Part shown: one piece after another, positions 9,874-18,509 of the stretch
Layout of the letters: each line of letters starts with the position of its first letter
How positions within the stretch are numbered: the stretch's first letter is position 1
From: Planctomycetota bacterium
Lineage (GTDB): Bacteria; Planctomycetota; Planctomycetia; Planctomycetales; Planctomycetaceae
Length of the DNA: 64,000 bases
Direction: 5' to 3'
Assembly (NCBI GenBank): GCA_018242525.1
Contig: JAFEBS010000015.1
Coordinates: 61,203 to 125,202, forward strand
Notes under the pieces: model-generated
Seen by the model: the letters and a program-made list of their open reading frames with translations, nothing else
Told to the model about the DNA's origin: nothing
Databases searched by the model: none
Program-made: the position numbers and the translations under genes

Positions 9874-10470
9874 CTACTTACGGGCTTGCTTCCGGAGCAT
9901 GATCGCAGCGCCCACCACGAACAGCGCCACCAGAGCCAGGGCACCGAATAGCAGATAATTCGGACTGGCGGACGGTGCAGGTGCGGCGGGAGTCGCGACG
10001 GTGGGAACGACATCGCCCGGCGACGCGGAGGCCGCAAGCTCAAGCCCGGTCGCCTGATCCCACGCTCGGACACCGGCGAATCGGAGGGTTGTTGGGCCGG
10101 TCTGCGAATCCGTCCATTCAAAGCTCGCCTGGTAAATCGCACCCGTTCCAGTGACGTCCTCTCCACCGGCGAACGCGATTTTCACGTGGCCGGGATCAAC
10201 GAGATTTGCATCGATCAGTGTGTTGGCCGTCAGTTTGCCTGCATCGCCGCCGACCCAGTGCAATCGCTGAGGATCGTAGACCAATTCCAGTTGAGCCGCG
10301 CCAACAGTTCCCTCCGCGGTCACCATGATCGGTATTGAAATCGTGGAGCCTGAGGTTTTTCGTTCGCTTCCAACTGTCACATGAAACTGCGCCGCCTGAA
10401 GCGAAGCTGCAGACAACAGTGACATGACCATTGGGACAAGCAAACCGAATCGATTCTGATCGAGGGACAT
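9874..10470 (-). CDS. Membrane-anchored cohesin-domain protein
   Basis: A 198-residue protein with a signal peptide (about 1-27, ending LQAAQFHV), one cohesin-like beta-sandwich at about 28-150 (GSTISIPIMVTAEGTVGAAQ, LVYDPQRLHW, then VKIAFAGGEDVTGTGAIYQ), an Ala/Pro-rich linker and a C-terminal transmembrane helix at about 172-192 followed by RKQARK. Cohesins bind dockerins. The upstream gene (10501-12072) carries a dockerin, so this looks like the membrane receptor of a two-protein surface complex. The genes are separated by 30 bases on the same strand and are likely co-transcribed. A GTG six bases upstream is an alternative start. Confidence 0.78.
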   Translation of the reverse strand: MSLDQNRFGLLVPMVMSLLSAASLQAAQFHVTVGSERKTSGSTISIPIMVTAEGTVGAAQLELVYDPQRLHWVGGDAGKLTANTLIDANLVDPGHVKIAFAGGEDVTGTGAIYQASFEWTDSQTGPTTLRFAGVRAWDQATGLELAASASPGDVVPTVATPAAPAPSASPNYLLFGALALVALFVVGAAIMLRKQARK

Positions 10471-10500
10471 GATCACACCGTTTGCGAGGGGCTTATTCGA

Positions 10501-12072
10501 CTACTTGCCAACGACCTTTTGCAGAATCATCCGGGCATCGTTGGAGGTGATTTTGCCGTCGCCGTCGACGTCGGATGATTTCTTTTCGGGCAGAAGTTTG
10601 ACGGACATCTTCAGTGCAGCCAGTGCGTCGCCAGCAGTCAGCGTTTTGTCGCCATCGCTATCGCCCGGAACGCCACCGGTCTCATCGAGAATCAAGATGG
10701 CACCCGCAATGGTATCTGCATCAAGAGTCGTGCCGTCGACACGGTTGGCTGTCGACACGGTGACTTGCAGTTCGGCGCGGTCGCCAGGTTTGCCGATGAT
10801 CTTGAATGGGATATGGGCGAGGATCCCTGAGTCACTGAGTGGCTTGTTACCGGCCATGCCGATGCGGGCCTGACCAGAGTCCCCGGGGTTCGCCTCGAAC
10901 AGAGCGTTGCCGAGCACATTTCCACGCGCGATTTTACCCTCGGCCTGTGCAACAGCAGAGGGATAGCTGATCGTCACATTGAGGTTGGCGACACCGTCCG
11001 GGTTGAGGAGATAGACGGGTACCGTGACGATTTCGCCCGGTTTGCCTTCGCGCTGTCCAGCCTGGATTGTGAAAGCATTCACGCTGGCAGGTTCGGGAGT
11101 CGTCGTTGGCGTTCCCGTGGCAGTCTCCTTTCCGGGTGTCGAACGACCTGTTGATGTGGTCCTCCCGGGCGTTGTGGGAACGGGTGTTGACGTTCCCGGG
11201 GTCCCTGGCGTCGAGCCAATTGGCTTGGCGGTCGTCCCGGGAAAGGCGGTCCATCTCTCTCCGCCAACTCCCCCTTCACCCACGGACCACCCTTCACCGT
11301 GAGTGCCGTCCGGTTTGATTTCGACAATACTGACTCCCTTCCTCTGCTGGCCCTTCACCGTGGTTGTGACCCAGTCGATGTAGACCTTGTTGCCCTTGAC
11401 CTTCGCCGTGCCCGTGATGTTATCGTATCCCTTCTCGACGACTGTGTACTCGCCAGTTACTCCCGTCGGGGTGAACGTGAGTACCGCGTTCTCGTCGCCG
11501 TGAAGCCACTTGCCCGCCACATCGACTTGGGGGGCGGGCCCGGATTGTGAACTGATCTCGTCGAACGGGACGAAGTTGACCTTCAACACCTGGTTTGCTG
11601 CGAGTTGGTCCCCTCGGCCGCTGATTTGGAACGCCTGCCAGCGGTGAGGGGCCTGCAGAGCCGCCCGCAGGTTCAGCGGCTTTTCGCGGTTCGCACATAA
11701 CCAGTGCTGTTCGAATGTGTACCTTTGTCCTGGGATGCCCGGATCGGGGGTACGTTTCAGGTAGATCCCCGTGCCAATGACGAAGTTTGACAGGTTGACC
11801 TCTTCAAGAGGTATCATGCCACCCTTGACGTCCGCATAGTACGGTTCACCGACGTAAACCATCATCAGCATTCCCGCCTTTGAAAGGCTGAATTCCTGCT
11901 TCGCGGCTTGAACCGGGTTCTTTCCGTCGTAGGGCCTTGCCTTGGAGTCCACCTTCAGGTCGACCAGCTCGCCCTGGCCAACAGCGTTTTGCGAGACGAC
12001 CGCCGTCAGCATGCAAGCGCAGACCAGATTGAAAATGCCACGCGGGAGGCACCGAAATCGACCGTTAGACAT
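10501..12072 (-). CDS. Secreted protein with cohesin and C-terminal dockerin domains
   Basis: A 523-residue exported protein. A signal peptide covers about 1-33 (ending NAVGQGE). An unrecognised region follows to about residue 295 and may bind a ligand. A Thr/Pro-rich linker spans about 290-350. A cohesin-like domain lies at about 355-455 (GKPGEIVTVPVYLLNPDGVA). The end is a dockerin of two calcium-loop repeats (GDSDGDKTLTAGDALAALK and DVDGDGKITSNDARMILQ). Carrying both cohesin and dockerin lets such proteins chain together or bind the anchored cohesin encoded next door. The start at 12072 is supported by AAGGG upstream; the longer open frame to 12450 lacks any signal and is rejected. Confidence 0.85.
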   Translation of the reverse strand: MSNGRFRCLPRGIFNLVCACMLTAVVSQNAVGQGELVDLKVDSKARPYDGKNPVQAAKQEFSLSKAGMLMMVYVGEPYYADVKGGMIPLEEVNLSNFVIGTGIYLKRTPDPGIPGQRYTFEQHWLCANREKPLNLRAALQAPHRWQAFQISGRGDQLAANQVLKVNFVPFDEISSQSGPAPQVDVAGKWLHGDENAVLTFTPTGVTGEYTVVEKGYDNITGTAKVKGNKVYIDWVTTTVKGQQRKGVSIVEIKPDGTHGEGWSVGEGGVGGERWTAFPGTTAKPIGSTPGTPGTSTPVPTTPGRTTSTGRSTPGKETATGTPTTTPEPASVNAFTIQAGQREGKPGEIVTVPVYLLNPDGVANLNVTISYPSAVAQAEGKIARGNVLGNALFEANPGDSGQARIGMAGNKPLSDSGILAHIPFKIIGKPGDRAELQVTVSTANRVDGTTLDADTIAGAILILDETGGVPGDSDGDKTLTAGDALAALKMSVKLLPEKKSSDVDGDGKITSNDARMILQKVVGK

Positions 12073-12494
12073 GAAATAACCCTTGGAAGGTGCCACTGAG
12101 CACACCGTATAATTCGGCTTCTGATTCAAGCCGACCACATGGTTGGAATCACAGGATTCTCTGCCCTTGACACTTCGCAAATTCCGGGCCGATTGTTTGG
12201 CAGCGTTGCCTTCGAACCCAATTCGGAGGCAAAGCATTGTCGGGTGCGATCTGGTGAGTGAACTTTCAGGCGACCTTGCACCGTTTGGTCTGTGAAGGGC
12301 CTTGCCGGATGGTTCGTAGTTTTCCGGTCGGCAAGAATTCGCCAGCGAATGATTGAAACAGCAAGTGAGGTCAAAGGCAGTTCGAAACTTCTCGTGCGCC
12401 AGCCGACCACCTTGGTTACCAGCAGTCTCCCAGCGGGTTCGTCCTGGCATTGCACATGGCGGAGCATCCGATTTCAGGTGCCTGATCTGTAGAT
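12073..12494. other. Intergenic region upstream of the dockerin gene
   Basis: About 420 bases without a convincing gene. It should hold the promoter of the cohesin-dockerin operon, which reads leftward, and the 3' end of the HEAT gene transcript. I see no strong terminator hairpin or RNA structure. Confidence 0.4.
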
Positions 12495-14579
12495 TCAGTT
12501 CGACAGAGATTCGTCGGCGTTGCCCTCAATCTTCGCGATCGCGTCGCGCACCACCTGCTGAACGGATTTCTGCAGGAACGGAGGACTCTTCGCTGCACTC
12601 ATCGCGCGGTCATCCCACCGTTCCTTTTCGAGTTGGCCGTGTCGATCATCGGGTATGACCTCCAGACGCCAGTTGCGAGACGGGTACAGTGAATCCCGCC
12701 AATTCCCCTGGATTGATTTCAGGGCAGGCAGGGCCAACTGGGCTTGGGAGCCCATCGTTCCGAGTGTCCATGCTGCTGACTTGCGAATTTCCGGCGAATC
12801 GTCGAACAACAGGTCTGTCAGAAGAACCACGAACTCCTGTCGATCACCGGCAAGTTGGCTGATTTCGAGAATGTGACCGAGTCGTTCCTGCGGCATGGAG
12901 AGGTCATGGAGCCACTTCTTGTAGATCGCGCGGACCTCGGGCGACTCGGGGGACAGTTGCGTCAACGCCCGCAGGGACAAGCGTTGCAACTGTCCATCTT
13001 CGTTCGTCAAGTGTCGTTGAATCGCGGCGAGGACCGCGGGGCTGGAATCACCGATCCGGACCAGGGCGGTCATCACCACGCCAGCGTGACCTTCAGCTCG
13101 AGTGGTGTTGAGCGGTCGCGAAAGCGGTGCATCATTCAGTTCAGCGAGTAGTGCGGGGATTGCGCTGCGCGAGGCCGAACCCATTGTTCCGATTACTTGG
13201 AAAAAGGTATGACGCGTCCAATGATCATGTGCGGCAGTCCCCCGTCCAAGCTGTGCCAGTAACGTCGGGACCGCGGAGGCAGCCTGAGGGCCGATGTCCC
13301 TCAACGCCTTGGCCGCAACCGACGCCAAATGCGGCTGAGAGCATTCCAGCAACTTCGTCAGCGCCGGAATCGCTTCCTGTCCTGCGGGCGCCAAACCCCA
13401 GACAGCATCCAGAGCCTGCCGCTGATGAACCAGATTCTCAGGAGTTAGCAGCGGAAGTAATTGCGACACCTGTCGCCGGGCTTCCTCGGGACTGGCGCTG
13501 GCGCACAAACGTCCGGCGTGAAAGGACTGATCGGTGTTCCCAGTCAACAGGTGTGGCACGGCGATCCCGATGACCTGTTCCGCGTCGCCACCAATTGCCA
13601 ACAACGTCCACCCAACATCGATCCAACAGTCGTCGGTGCCTTCCTTCGCCAATTGCAACAACGTGGGTGAGGCCACGCGAGGATCAGGTTTCATTTCCCG
13701 CAGTGCCGCCAGCGCCAATGCCCACTGTCGCCTGTTCTGGCGGCATTCGGCCAGTATCTGCAGGAGATCATCCACGTTTTCGGCCGCGGCGGGGCCGAGT
13801 CGATTGATTGCCCGCAGCGCCGTTTCGCGGGGACCAGGTTCCGCACGCGGATCATTTCGCAGACGATCTGCGGCGTCGGCGTGCTGCAGCAACTCGCGGA
13901 TTTCGCCCGACGTGGGCTGGCTCCACATGGCCAGTGTTCGCATCGCTTCCAATCGAACCTCGGGGTCGTTTGACTGCTCCCGCAAAACCTCGTCAATCTG
14001 TGGCGATGGCGCATCCCATCCAATCCGTCGCAGAACCGTCAGTGCAGGGATCCGTAAATCGCGAGCGTCGCTTCGCAGCGCATCCAGGATGGGGCGAATT
14101 GACTGCGGCCCGATACTCTCCAGGATCTTGCACGCAGATTCTCGCACATCCGCCTCGGGATCGCCGAGCATCGGTGCTGCAATTGCGGCAACGTCCTCGG
14201 GATCGCTGCGAATGTGCCAGTAGGCTTCCAACGCGAGCCACCGAACTTGCCCATCTGCATCCACCAGCCGTTCTCGAATCGCCGGGAGTGCCTCGACCGC
14301 CTCGGGCCCCATCGGTCGCAACGCAATCAGGACATTTCGGCGAAACCGAAAGTTGGGACTTGCCAGCGCTGCGATCAGTTCAGGAACGCCCGCAGGCCCC
14401 GAACCCGCAATCGCTTCAACTGAACGGAGGTTGTCAAAGGCCTCAACGACGGGGTCGTTCACTTCTGGTTCACGAATCTCAGGCCAAAGAAACCAGATGG
14501 CACCGAAGGCACCGGTCGCGATCAGGCACTGCCAGAAGGTTGGCACCGGGATACCGCGGGATGTGCAGTTTTCGGACAT
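12495..14579 (-). CDS. HEAT-repeat protein with N-terminal transmembrane helix
   Basis: A 694-residue protein with one transmembrane helix at about 14-33, then many HEAT/PBS-lyase-like helical repeats with the recurrent pattern of Pro-x-Leu followed by Ala-Ile-x-Ala-Leu. Examples are GVPELIAALASPNFRFRRNV, ALPAIRERLVDADGQVRWLA and SAVPTLLAQLGRG. HEAT solenoids are protein-protein interaction scaffolds; no catalytic motif is seen. The C-terminus is charged. The ATG at 14579 is taken as start because the codon before it is TTG. No partner can be inferred from the divergent GNAT gene. Confidence 0.8.
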   Translation of the reverse strand: MSENCTSRGIPVPTFWQCLIATGAFGAIWFLWPEIREPEVNDPVVEAFDNLRSVEAIAGSGPAGVPELIAALASPNFRFRRNVLIALRPMGPEAVEALPAIRERLVDADGQVRWLALEAYWHIRSDPEDVAAIAAPMLGDPEADVRESACKILESIGPQSIRPILDALRSDARDLRIPALTVLRRIGWDAPSPQIDEVLREQSNDPEVRLEAMRTLAMWSQPTSGEIRELLQHADAADRLRNDPRAEPGPRETALRAINRLGPAAAENVDDLLQILAECRQNRRQWALALAALREMKPDPRVASPTLLQLAKEGTDDCWIDVGWTLLAIGGDAEQVIGIAVPHLLTGNTDQSFHAGRLCASASPEEARRQVSQLLPLLTPENLVHQRQALDAVWGLAPAGQEAIPALTKLLECSQPHLASVAAKALRDIGPQAASAVPTLLAQLGRGTAAHDHWTRHTFFQVIGTMGSASRSAIPALLAELNDAPLSRPLNTTRAEGHAGVVMTALVRIGDSSPAVLAAIQRHLTNEDGQLQRLSLRALTQLSPESPEVRAIYKKWLHDLSMPQERLGHILEISQLAGDRQEFVVLLTDLLFDDSPEIRKSAAWTLGTMGSQAQLALPALKSIQGNWRDSLYPSRNWRLEVIPDDRHGQLEKERWDDRAMSAAKSPPFLQKSVQQVVRDAIAKIEGNADESLSN

Positions 14580-14766
14580 CAACGCCCCCCAGAAGCAGAA
14601 CGGACCACTGGATCATAATGTGGATTCGCGGCGGTCACCACCGGTTGCCATTTCATTGACCATGCCGCGCTGCGGCAATCCGTTCGATTTCAGGTTGTTG
14701 CCTTCGATGCCCGAAGTCTCACGACTTCGGCTACGGCGGACGGACCATCGGCGTTACAATGCGGCC

Positions 14767-15708
14767 ATGAACATCGCCGTCACCCCTGCCACCGATGAAC
14801 GCCGGATTCCGGCGCTGCGGTTGTTGTTTGCCCGATTTCCCGTAGATGAGCAGCAGACTCGATTGCACGACGCGCTGGCGGCGAGCGAACGCGGAACGCT
14901 GGACCTGAAGCATCTGCTGCTGGCTGAAATGGAGGGGATGCCAGTCGGATCCGCCCTGGTCATGCTGCAGACGGACGGAATCGCCCTGGTCTGGCCTCCG
15001 GTCGTCAGTTGCGGTGCGACAGATTCCACGGTCGTGGAAGACGTCTTGATGCGGGAAATCTGCCACACGATTGACCACGGTTCCGCCCGACTCAGCCAAT
15101 GCCTGCTGACTCCAGATGATGACGCGGAAACGGCCATTCTGAGCCGCCACGGTTTTGAACGGGCGACGGACATGTTCTTTCTGGCCCGGGCGATCTCCAG
15201 TGCCGACGCAACCGATGCGGATCGGAACGACGGCCTGACCCGGATCAAAGTCGAACCGTATCGGCCGGAAAATGCGGAACGATTTGCCAGGTTGATCGAG
15301 TCGACGTACCAGGGAAGTTTGGACTGTACCTACTTGAACGGGATCCGGAGCGGTTCTGAGGCGATCGTCAGCCACAAGTTATCCGGGAAGTTCGATCCCG
15401 CACGTTGGGGGCTGTATTCCGTGGACGGTGTCGATGCCGGTGTGATGCTGTTGAACGATCATCCCGATCAAGACGCGGTCGAGTTGGTTTACCTGGGTGT
15501 TTCGCCAACGGCACGCGGTCGGGGATTGGGACGACGCATGCTTCGCCAGGGTCTGGCAGACTCGGCACTCCGAGGTCAGGCCGTGATCTTTCTGGCTGTG
15601 GACTGCGAAAACCACTTTGCGAACTCACTTTACAGCGAGTTCGAGTTTGCAGAGCTGGCGCGGCGGCGAGTATTGTTGCGGCGCCCGCCGGGTTTGGCAC
15701 GACAGTAA
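14767..15708 (+). CDS. GNAT-family N-acetyltransferase (probably tandem domain)
   Basis: A 313-residue protein. The C-terminal half has a clear GNAT core at about residues 235-300: ELVYLGVSPTARGRGLGRRM provides strand beta4 and the acetyl-CoA-binding R/Q-x-x-G-x-G/A loop (RGRGLG), followed by AVIFLAVDCENHFANSLYSE. The N-terminal half, about 1-145, has a similar but degenerate layout ending GFERATDMFFLAR, as in two-domain acetyltransferases related to mycothiol synthase. Substrate is unknown. The open frame extends upstream to 14353, but that part is antisense to the HEAT gene and is not expected to be coding. The stop codon overlaps a near-match to a DnaA box. Confidence 0.8.
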   Translation: MNIAVTPATDERRIPALRLLFARFPVDEQQTRLHDALAASERGTLDLKHLLLAEMEGMPVGSALVMLQTDGIALVWPPVVSCGATDSTVVEDVLMREICHTIDHGSARLSQCLLTPDDDAETAILSRHGFERATDMFFLARAISSADATDADRNDGLTRIKVEPYRPENAERFARLIESTYQGSLDCTYLNGIRSGSEAIVSHKLSGKFDPARWGLYSVDGVDAGVMLLNDHPDQDAVELVYLGVSPTARGRGLGRRMLRQGLADSALRGQAVIFLAVDCENHFANSLYSEFEFAELARRRVLLRRPPGLARQ

Positions 15709-16084
15709 TCCACACCTTTTGCACACTCGTTCGTTTCGCCTGAACGACGATGTTTCGCAACCGCATCACTCAAACTTGGCCACTGGCAGGGACTTTCGCG
15801 ATTGTGTTCGAACGACCAAAAAAAGATCTGGAATTAATGAACGCCGGAGGTTTGACACCCGCCGTCTGCGAGCTAGGATCGTGCCCACGACGCGACTGGT
15901 TCGCGACCCGCGGGCTGCACGTCGCAGTGATCGTTTTCAATCATCAGGTCAAGCCTGACCGACTTCTCTCGAACTCTGTAATTCGAGCCACTGTTACGCG
16001 CCCAGCGATGAAGTCATCGTCCGCGATCGTGGTCCGCGCCGAGTTTGTGAGACGTCGAATCATGCTCTGTTTGGGGGTGGCAAG
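15709..16084. other. Region upstream of dnaA
   Basis: About 375 bases without a supported gene, upstream of dnaA. It contains a locally A-rich run (around 15818-15840) and a single sequence, TAATCCACA at 15706-15714, that differs by one base from the DnaA box TTATCCACA. No cluster of DnaA boxes is visible, so I do not call an origin. It probably carries the dnaA promoter. Confidence 0.4.
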
Positions 16085-17710
16085 ATGCAGCCCGGCATGA
16101 CGCCGACTTTCGACGTGGACACGACTTCCACGACTCAACCTGCCTCAATTGACGTGGCCCCCCTGGTGGCACCGGGGGAGTCCTCCGATCCAATCCTGAT
16201 CAATGCCATCCTGGCTGAGTTACAAGCCCTGCTGGGCGACAAGCGGTATACGCTCTGGATCGAAGGCAAAATCGGCCTGTCGATTTGTGACGACAGTCTG
16301 ACCATCGCCGTCGGCAGCCCGTTTCTCCTGAGCTGGATGCAGCGACAGTTCAAGGAATCGATGACCGAAGCCGCACGCGCAGTCCTCGGACATTCGGCAC
16401 GCGTTGCATTCACCGTCGATGCCTCACTCTCCGTCAGCCGCAGTTCCGCACCGGAGACGCTGTCGACCGACAGAAGTGCCGGGTCACGACAATCAACGGC
16501 CACGTCTGCCGCCAAACAACCGCAGCGGCCTGTGGCTCCCCGGTCGTCCGCCGAGTTGAACGAAGCGATCCTGGCGGCCAACTCCCCGGCGGCAGGTGCG
16601 GTCGGTGCCCGGCCCGGTTCCACCGGAAGGTCGGCAGGATCTGGAACACCATTATTGGGGCCGCAGCGGGGGCGGCGACTGGCGGAATTGACCGAGTTCA
16701 TTCCGGGACCACAGACGGAATTGGCATTAACCGCCGCCAGGCAGGTCGCTGCCGGCCAGGCGACGATGTTCAATCCGTTGTATATCCACGGCCCGGTCGG
16801 CACCGGCAAAACCCACTTGCTGGAAGGAATCTGTCGGCAACTCAAACGGACTCAGCCGACGGCCAATGTGATGTTGCTGACTTCGGAAGCGTTTGCGAAC
16901 TACTTTACTCAGGCGCTCCGCGACCGGTCGCTACCCAGCTTCCGGCAGCGGTTCCGCAGCGTGGATGTCCTGCTGGTCGACGACGTCGAGTTTTTCGAGT
17001 CCAAGCGAGTCTTTCAGGAAGAGTTTCTGCACACGTTTACCGAACTGGTCGATCATGGTCGCCAGGTCGTGTTGACTGGTTCTCGACATCCGCGCCTGCT
17101 AACCAAGCTGGGTGATGAACTGGCGACCCGGTTTCTATCGGGACTGGTCTGCCGCCTGGATACTCCCGATGCCAATAGCCGGCAGAAAATCGTGGAAGCA
17201 AAGGCCGCCCGCATGTCGGCAGACTTTGCACCGGAAGCCCTGCAATTTGTTGCTCAACGCTTTCAGAGCAACGTCCGTGAGCTTGAAGGTGCGCTGAACT
17301 GTCTGCAGACCTATCACTCGATGACTAACAAGCGGGTCACGCTGTCCGCCGCGCGGCAGATCCTGGCAGATCTGGAACGGGACTGCCTGCGAATCGTCCG
17401 GTTGGCGGATATCGAGCGTGTGATCTGCAGTCTGTTTGGCGTGAAGCCGAAAGACCTGCAGTCCGAAAGCCGTGTTCGCACGGTCAGCCAGCCTCGGATG
17501 CTGGCGATGTTTCTGGCTCGCAAACACACTCAATCCGCCTACACCGAGATCGGCCAGCATTTCGGCGGTCGCAATCACAGTACCGTGATGTCCGCTGAGC
17601 GCAAGGTCCAGCAGTGGCTGGACGAAAACTCGACGATTCAGGTCGCCTCGCAGTCCTGGACGATCGGTGAGATCCTGTCGACGATTGAGCAGCAACTGCT
17701 GGCAGGCTGA
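16085..17710 (+). CDS. dnaA: Chromosomal replication initiator protein DnaA
   Basis: A 541-residue DnaA. Domain I (about 35-105) has LQALLGDKRYTLWIEGKIGL and the KH-like end; a long Ser/Ala/Pro-rich linker, domain II, spans about 115-205. Domain III is the AAA+ ATPase at about 205-420, with Walker A GPVGTGKTH near residue 240, Walker B VLLVDDVEFF, and sensor regions including SNVRELEGALNCL. Domain IV (about 440-540) binds DnaA boxes through the signature GRNHSTVMSAERKV. At 541 residues it is longer than most DnaA proteins because of the linker. It initiates replication by binding and melting the origin. There is no dnaN or recF next door and no DnaA-box cluster, so an origin here is not supported. 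Confidence 0.95.
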   Translation: MQPGMTPTFDVDTTSTTQPASIDVAPLVAPGESSDPILINAILAELQALLGDKRYTLWIEGKIGLSICDDSLTIAVGSPFLLSWMQRQFKESMTEAARAVLGHSARVAFTVDASLSVSRSSAPETLSTDRSAGSRQSTATSAAKQPQRPVAPRSSAELNEAILAANSPAAGAVGARPGSTGRSAGSGTPLLGPQRGRRLAELTEFIPGPQTELALTAARQVAAGQATMFNPLYIHGPVGTGKTHLLEGICRQLKRTQPTANVMLLTSEAFANYFTQALRDRSLPSFRQRFRSVDVLLVDDVEFFESKRVFQEEFLHTFTELVDHGRQVVLTGSRHPRLLTKLGDELATRFLSGLVCRLDTPDANSRQKIVEAKAARMSADFAPEALQFVAQRFQSNVRELEGALNCLQTYHSMTNKRVTLSAARQILADLERDCLRIVRLADIERVICSLFGVKPKDLQSESRVRTVSQPRMLAMFLARKHTQSAYTEIGQHFGGRNHSTVMSAERKVQQWLDENSTIQVASQSWTIGEILSTIEQQLLAG

Positions 17711-17826
17711 TCGCTCCTCGATCCCAAGCTCCACGTTCCCAAGCTCCAGCTTCGTTTCCTCGTTCCCAAGCTCCAGCTTGGGAACGCCCGTCTTTGAAGC
17801 TCCGCTTCACATTCCCAAGCACACCC
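17711..17826. repeat. REP-like palindromic repeats, left flank of RAYT
   Basis: Several copies of a TTCCCAAGCTCCA unit occur in tandem; one forms the palindrome CGTTCCCAAGC-TCCA-GCTTGGGAACG at 17760-17786. The block continues CCCGTCTTTGAAGCTCCGCTTC and recurs inverted on the other side of the transposase relic at about 18372-18436. This is the arrangement of REP repeats mobilised by REP-associated tyrosine transposases. Confidence 0.75.
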
Positions 17827-18363
17827 CTACATCCAGTCCGTCACCACGTCGACCAATCCAGGTTGGCGAGCATAGTTGCGGGCGCTGGAGTATCTCCAGT
17901 GCGTGGGATCATCGACATAGCCGCGTGCAACCGGATTGTTGTGCGTATATTCCAGTTTCTGCCACATCATTTCGTCGCTCTGGATTTATTCAGGATGACT
18001 TCCTTCCTGCCAGACTTGATACGTGCTTTGCGTCTTGTGCCCTGCCTTGTGAGCCTTGAGTTGACGGAGCAACACATCGGCACCTCGTTGCTCCAGCAAA
18101 TCGACGATTCGGCGCGCCGTGTAGCTTTTGACGCTCTTTAAGACATCGGAAAGTTCCGGAGCGCGAGCAATCAAATGAAGATGGTTTTCCAGCACGACGA
18201 ATCCCAGGATCTGCAGTGCGGATTCCCTCTGATGATACCGCCACGCGTCGAACACACTTTCGACGGCTTCTTTTCGAGTAAAGATGGGCAACCATCCCAC
18301 GATCGTGTGCGTCAGAAAGTATGGATACTCCGTTTGGAAGATCTTGTATCGAGATCGCGTCAT
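17827..18363 (-). pseudogene. REP-associated tyrosine transposase (RAYT, IS200-like Y1 family), interrupted by a stop codon
   Basis: The frame starting at 18363, eight bases after AGGAGA, encodes a Y1-type transposase: YPYFLTHTIVGWLPIF, the metal-binding HUH motif in ENHLHLIARA, and SVKSYTARRIVDLLEQ. It meets a TAA at 17988-17986 after EGSHPE. The same frame then reads on with typical RAYT C-terminal sequence (MMWQKLEYTHNNPVARGYVD, HWRYSSARNY) to a second stop at 17827. A single in-frame nonsense codon therefore splits the gene. RAYTs process REP palindromes, and inverted REP blocks flank this one on both sides. It is probably inactive now unless the stop is read through. Confidence 0.82.
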
Positions 18364-18371
18364 GGAGTGAT

Positions 18372-18436
18372 CTCCTACCGAACGCGAAGCGGAGCTTCCA
18401 AGACGGGCGTTCCCAAGCAGGAGCTTGGGAACGAGA
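18372..18436. repeat. REP-like palindromic repeat, right flank of RAYT
   Basis: Inverted copy of the left REP block: GAAGCGGAGCTTCCAAGACGG, then the palindrome CGTTCCCAAGC-AGGA-GCTTGGGAACG at 18409-18435. It lies directly upstream of the transposase relic, whose longer open frame runs artificially through the repeat. Confidence 0.75.
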
Positions 18437-18509
18437 AGCAAGTCGGCCGGGTCAGCTACCGTTTCCGTTGGGGCAGCCCAACGGAAACGGACATCGGCAA
18501 CGCGACTGA

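Noticed and set aside
14353..14766. N-terminal extension of the GNAT gene
   Set aside because: Antisense to the HEAT gene; the GNAT fold begins after 14767.
15750..16100. 116-residue open frame before dnaA
   Set aside because: No family features, overlaps the dnaA start, and has no ribosome site; it probably is the promoter region.
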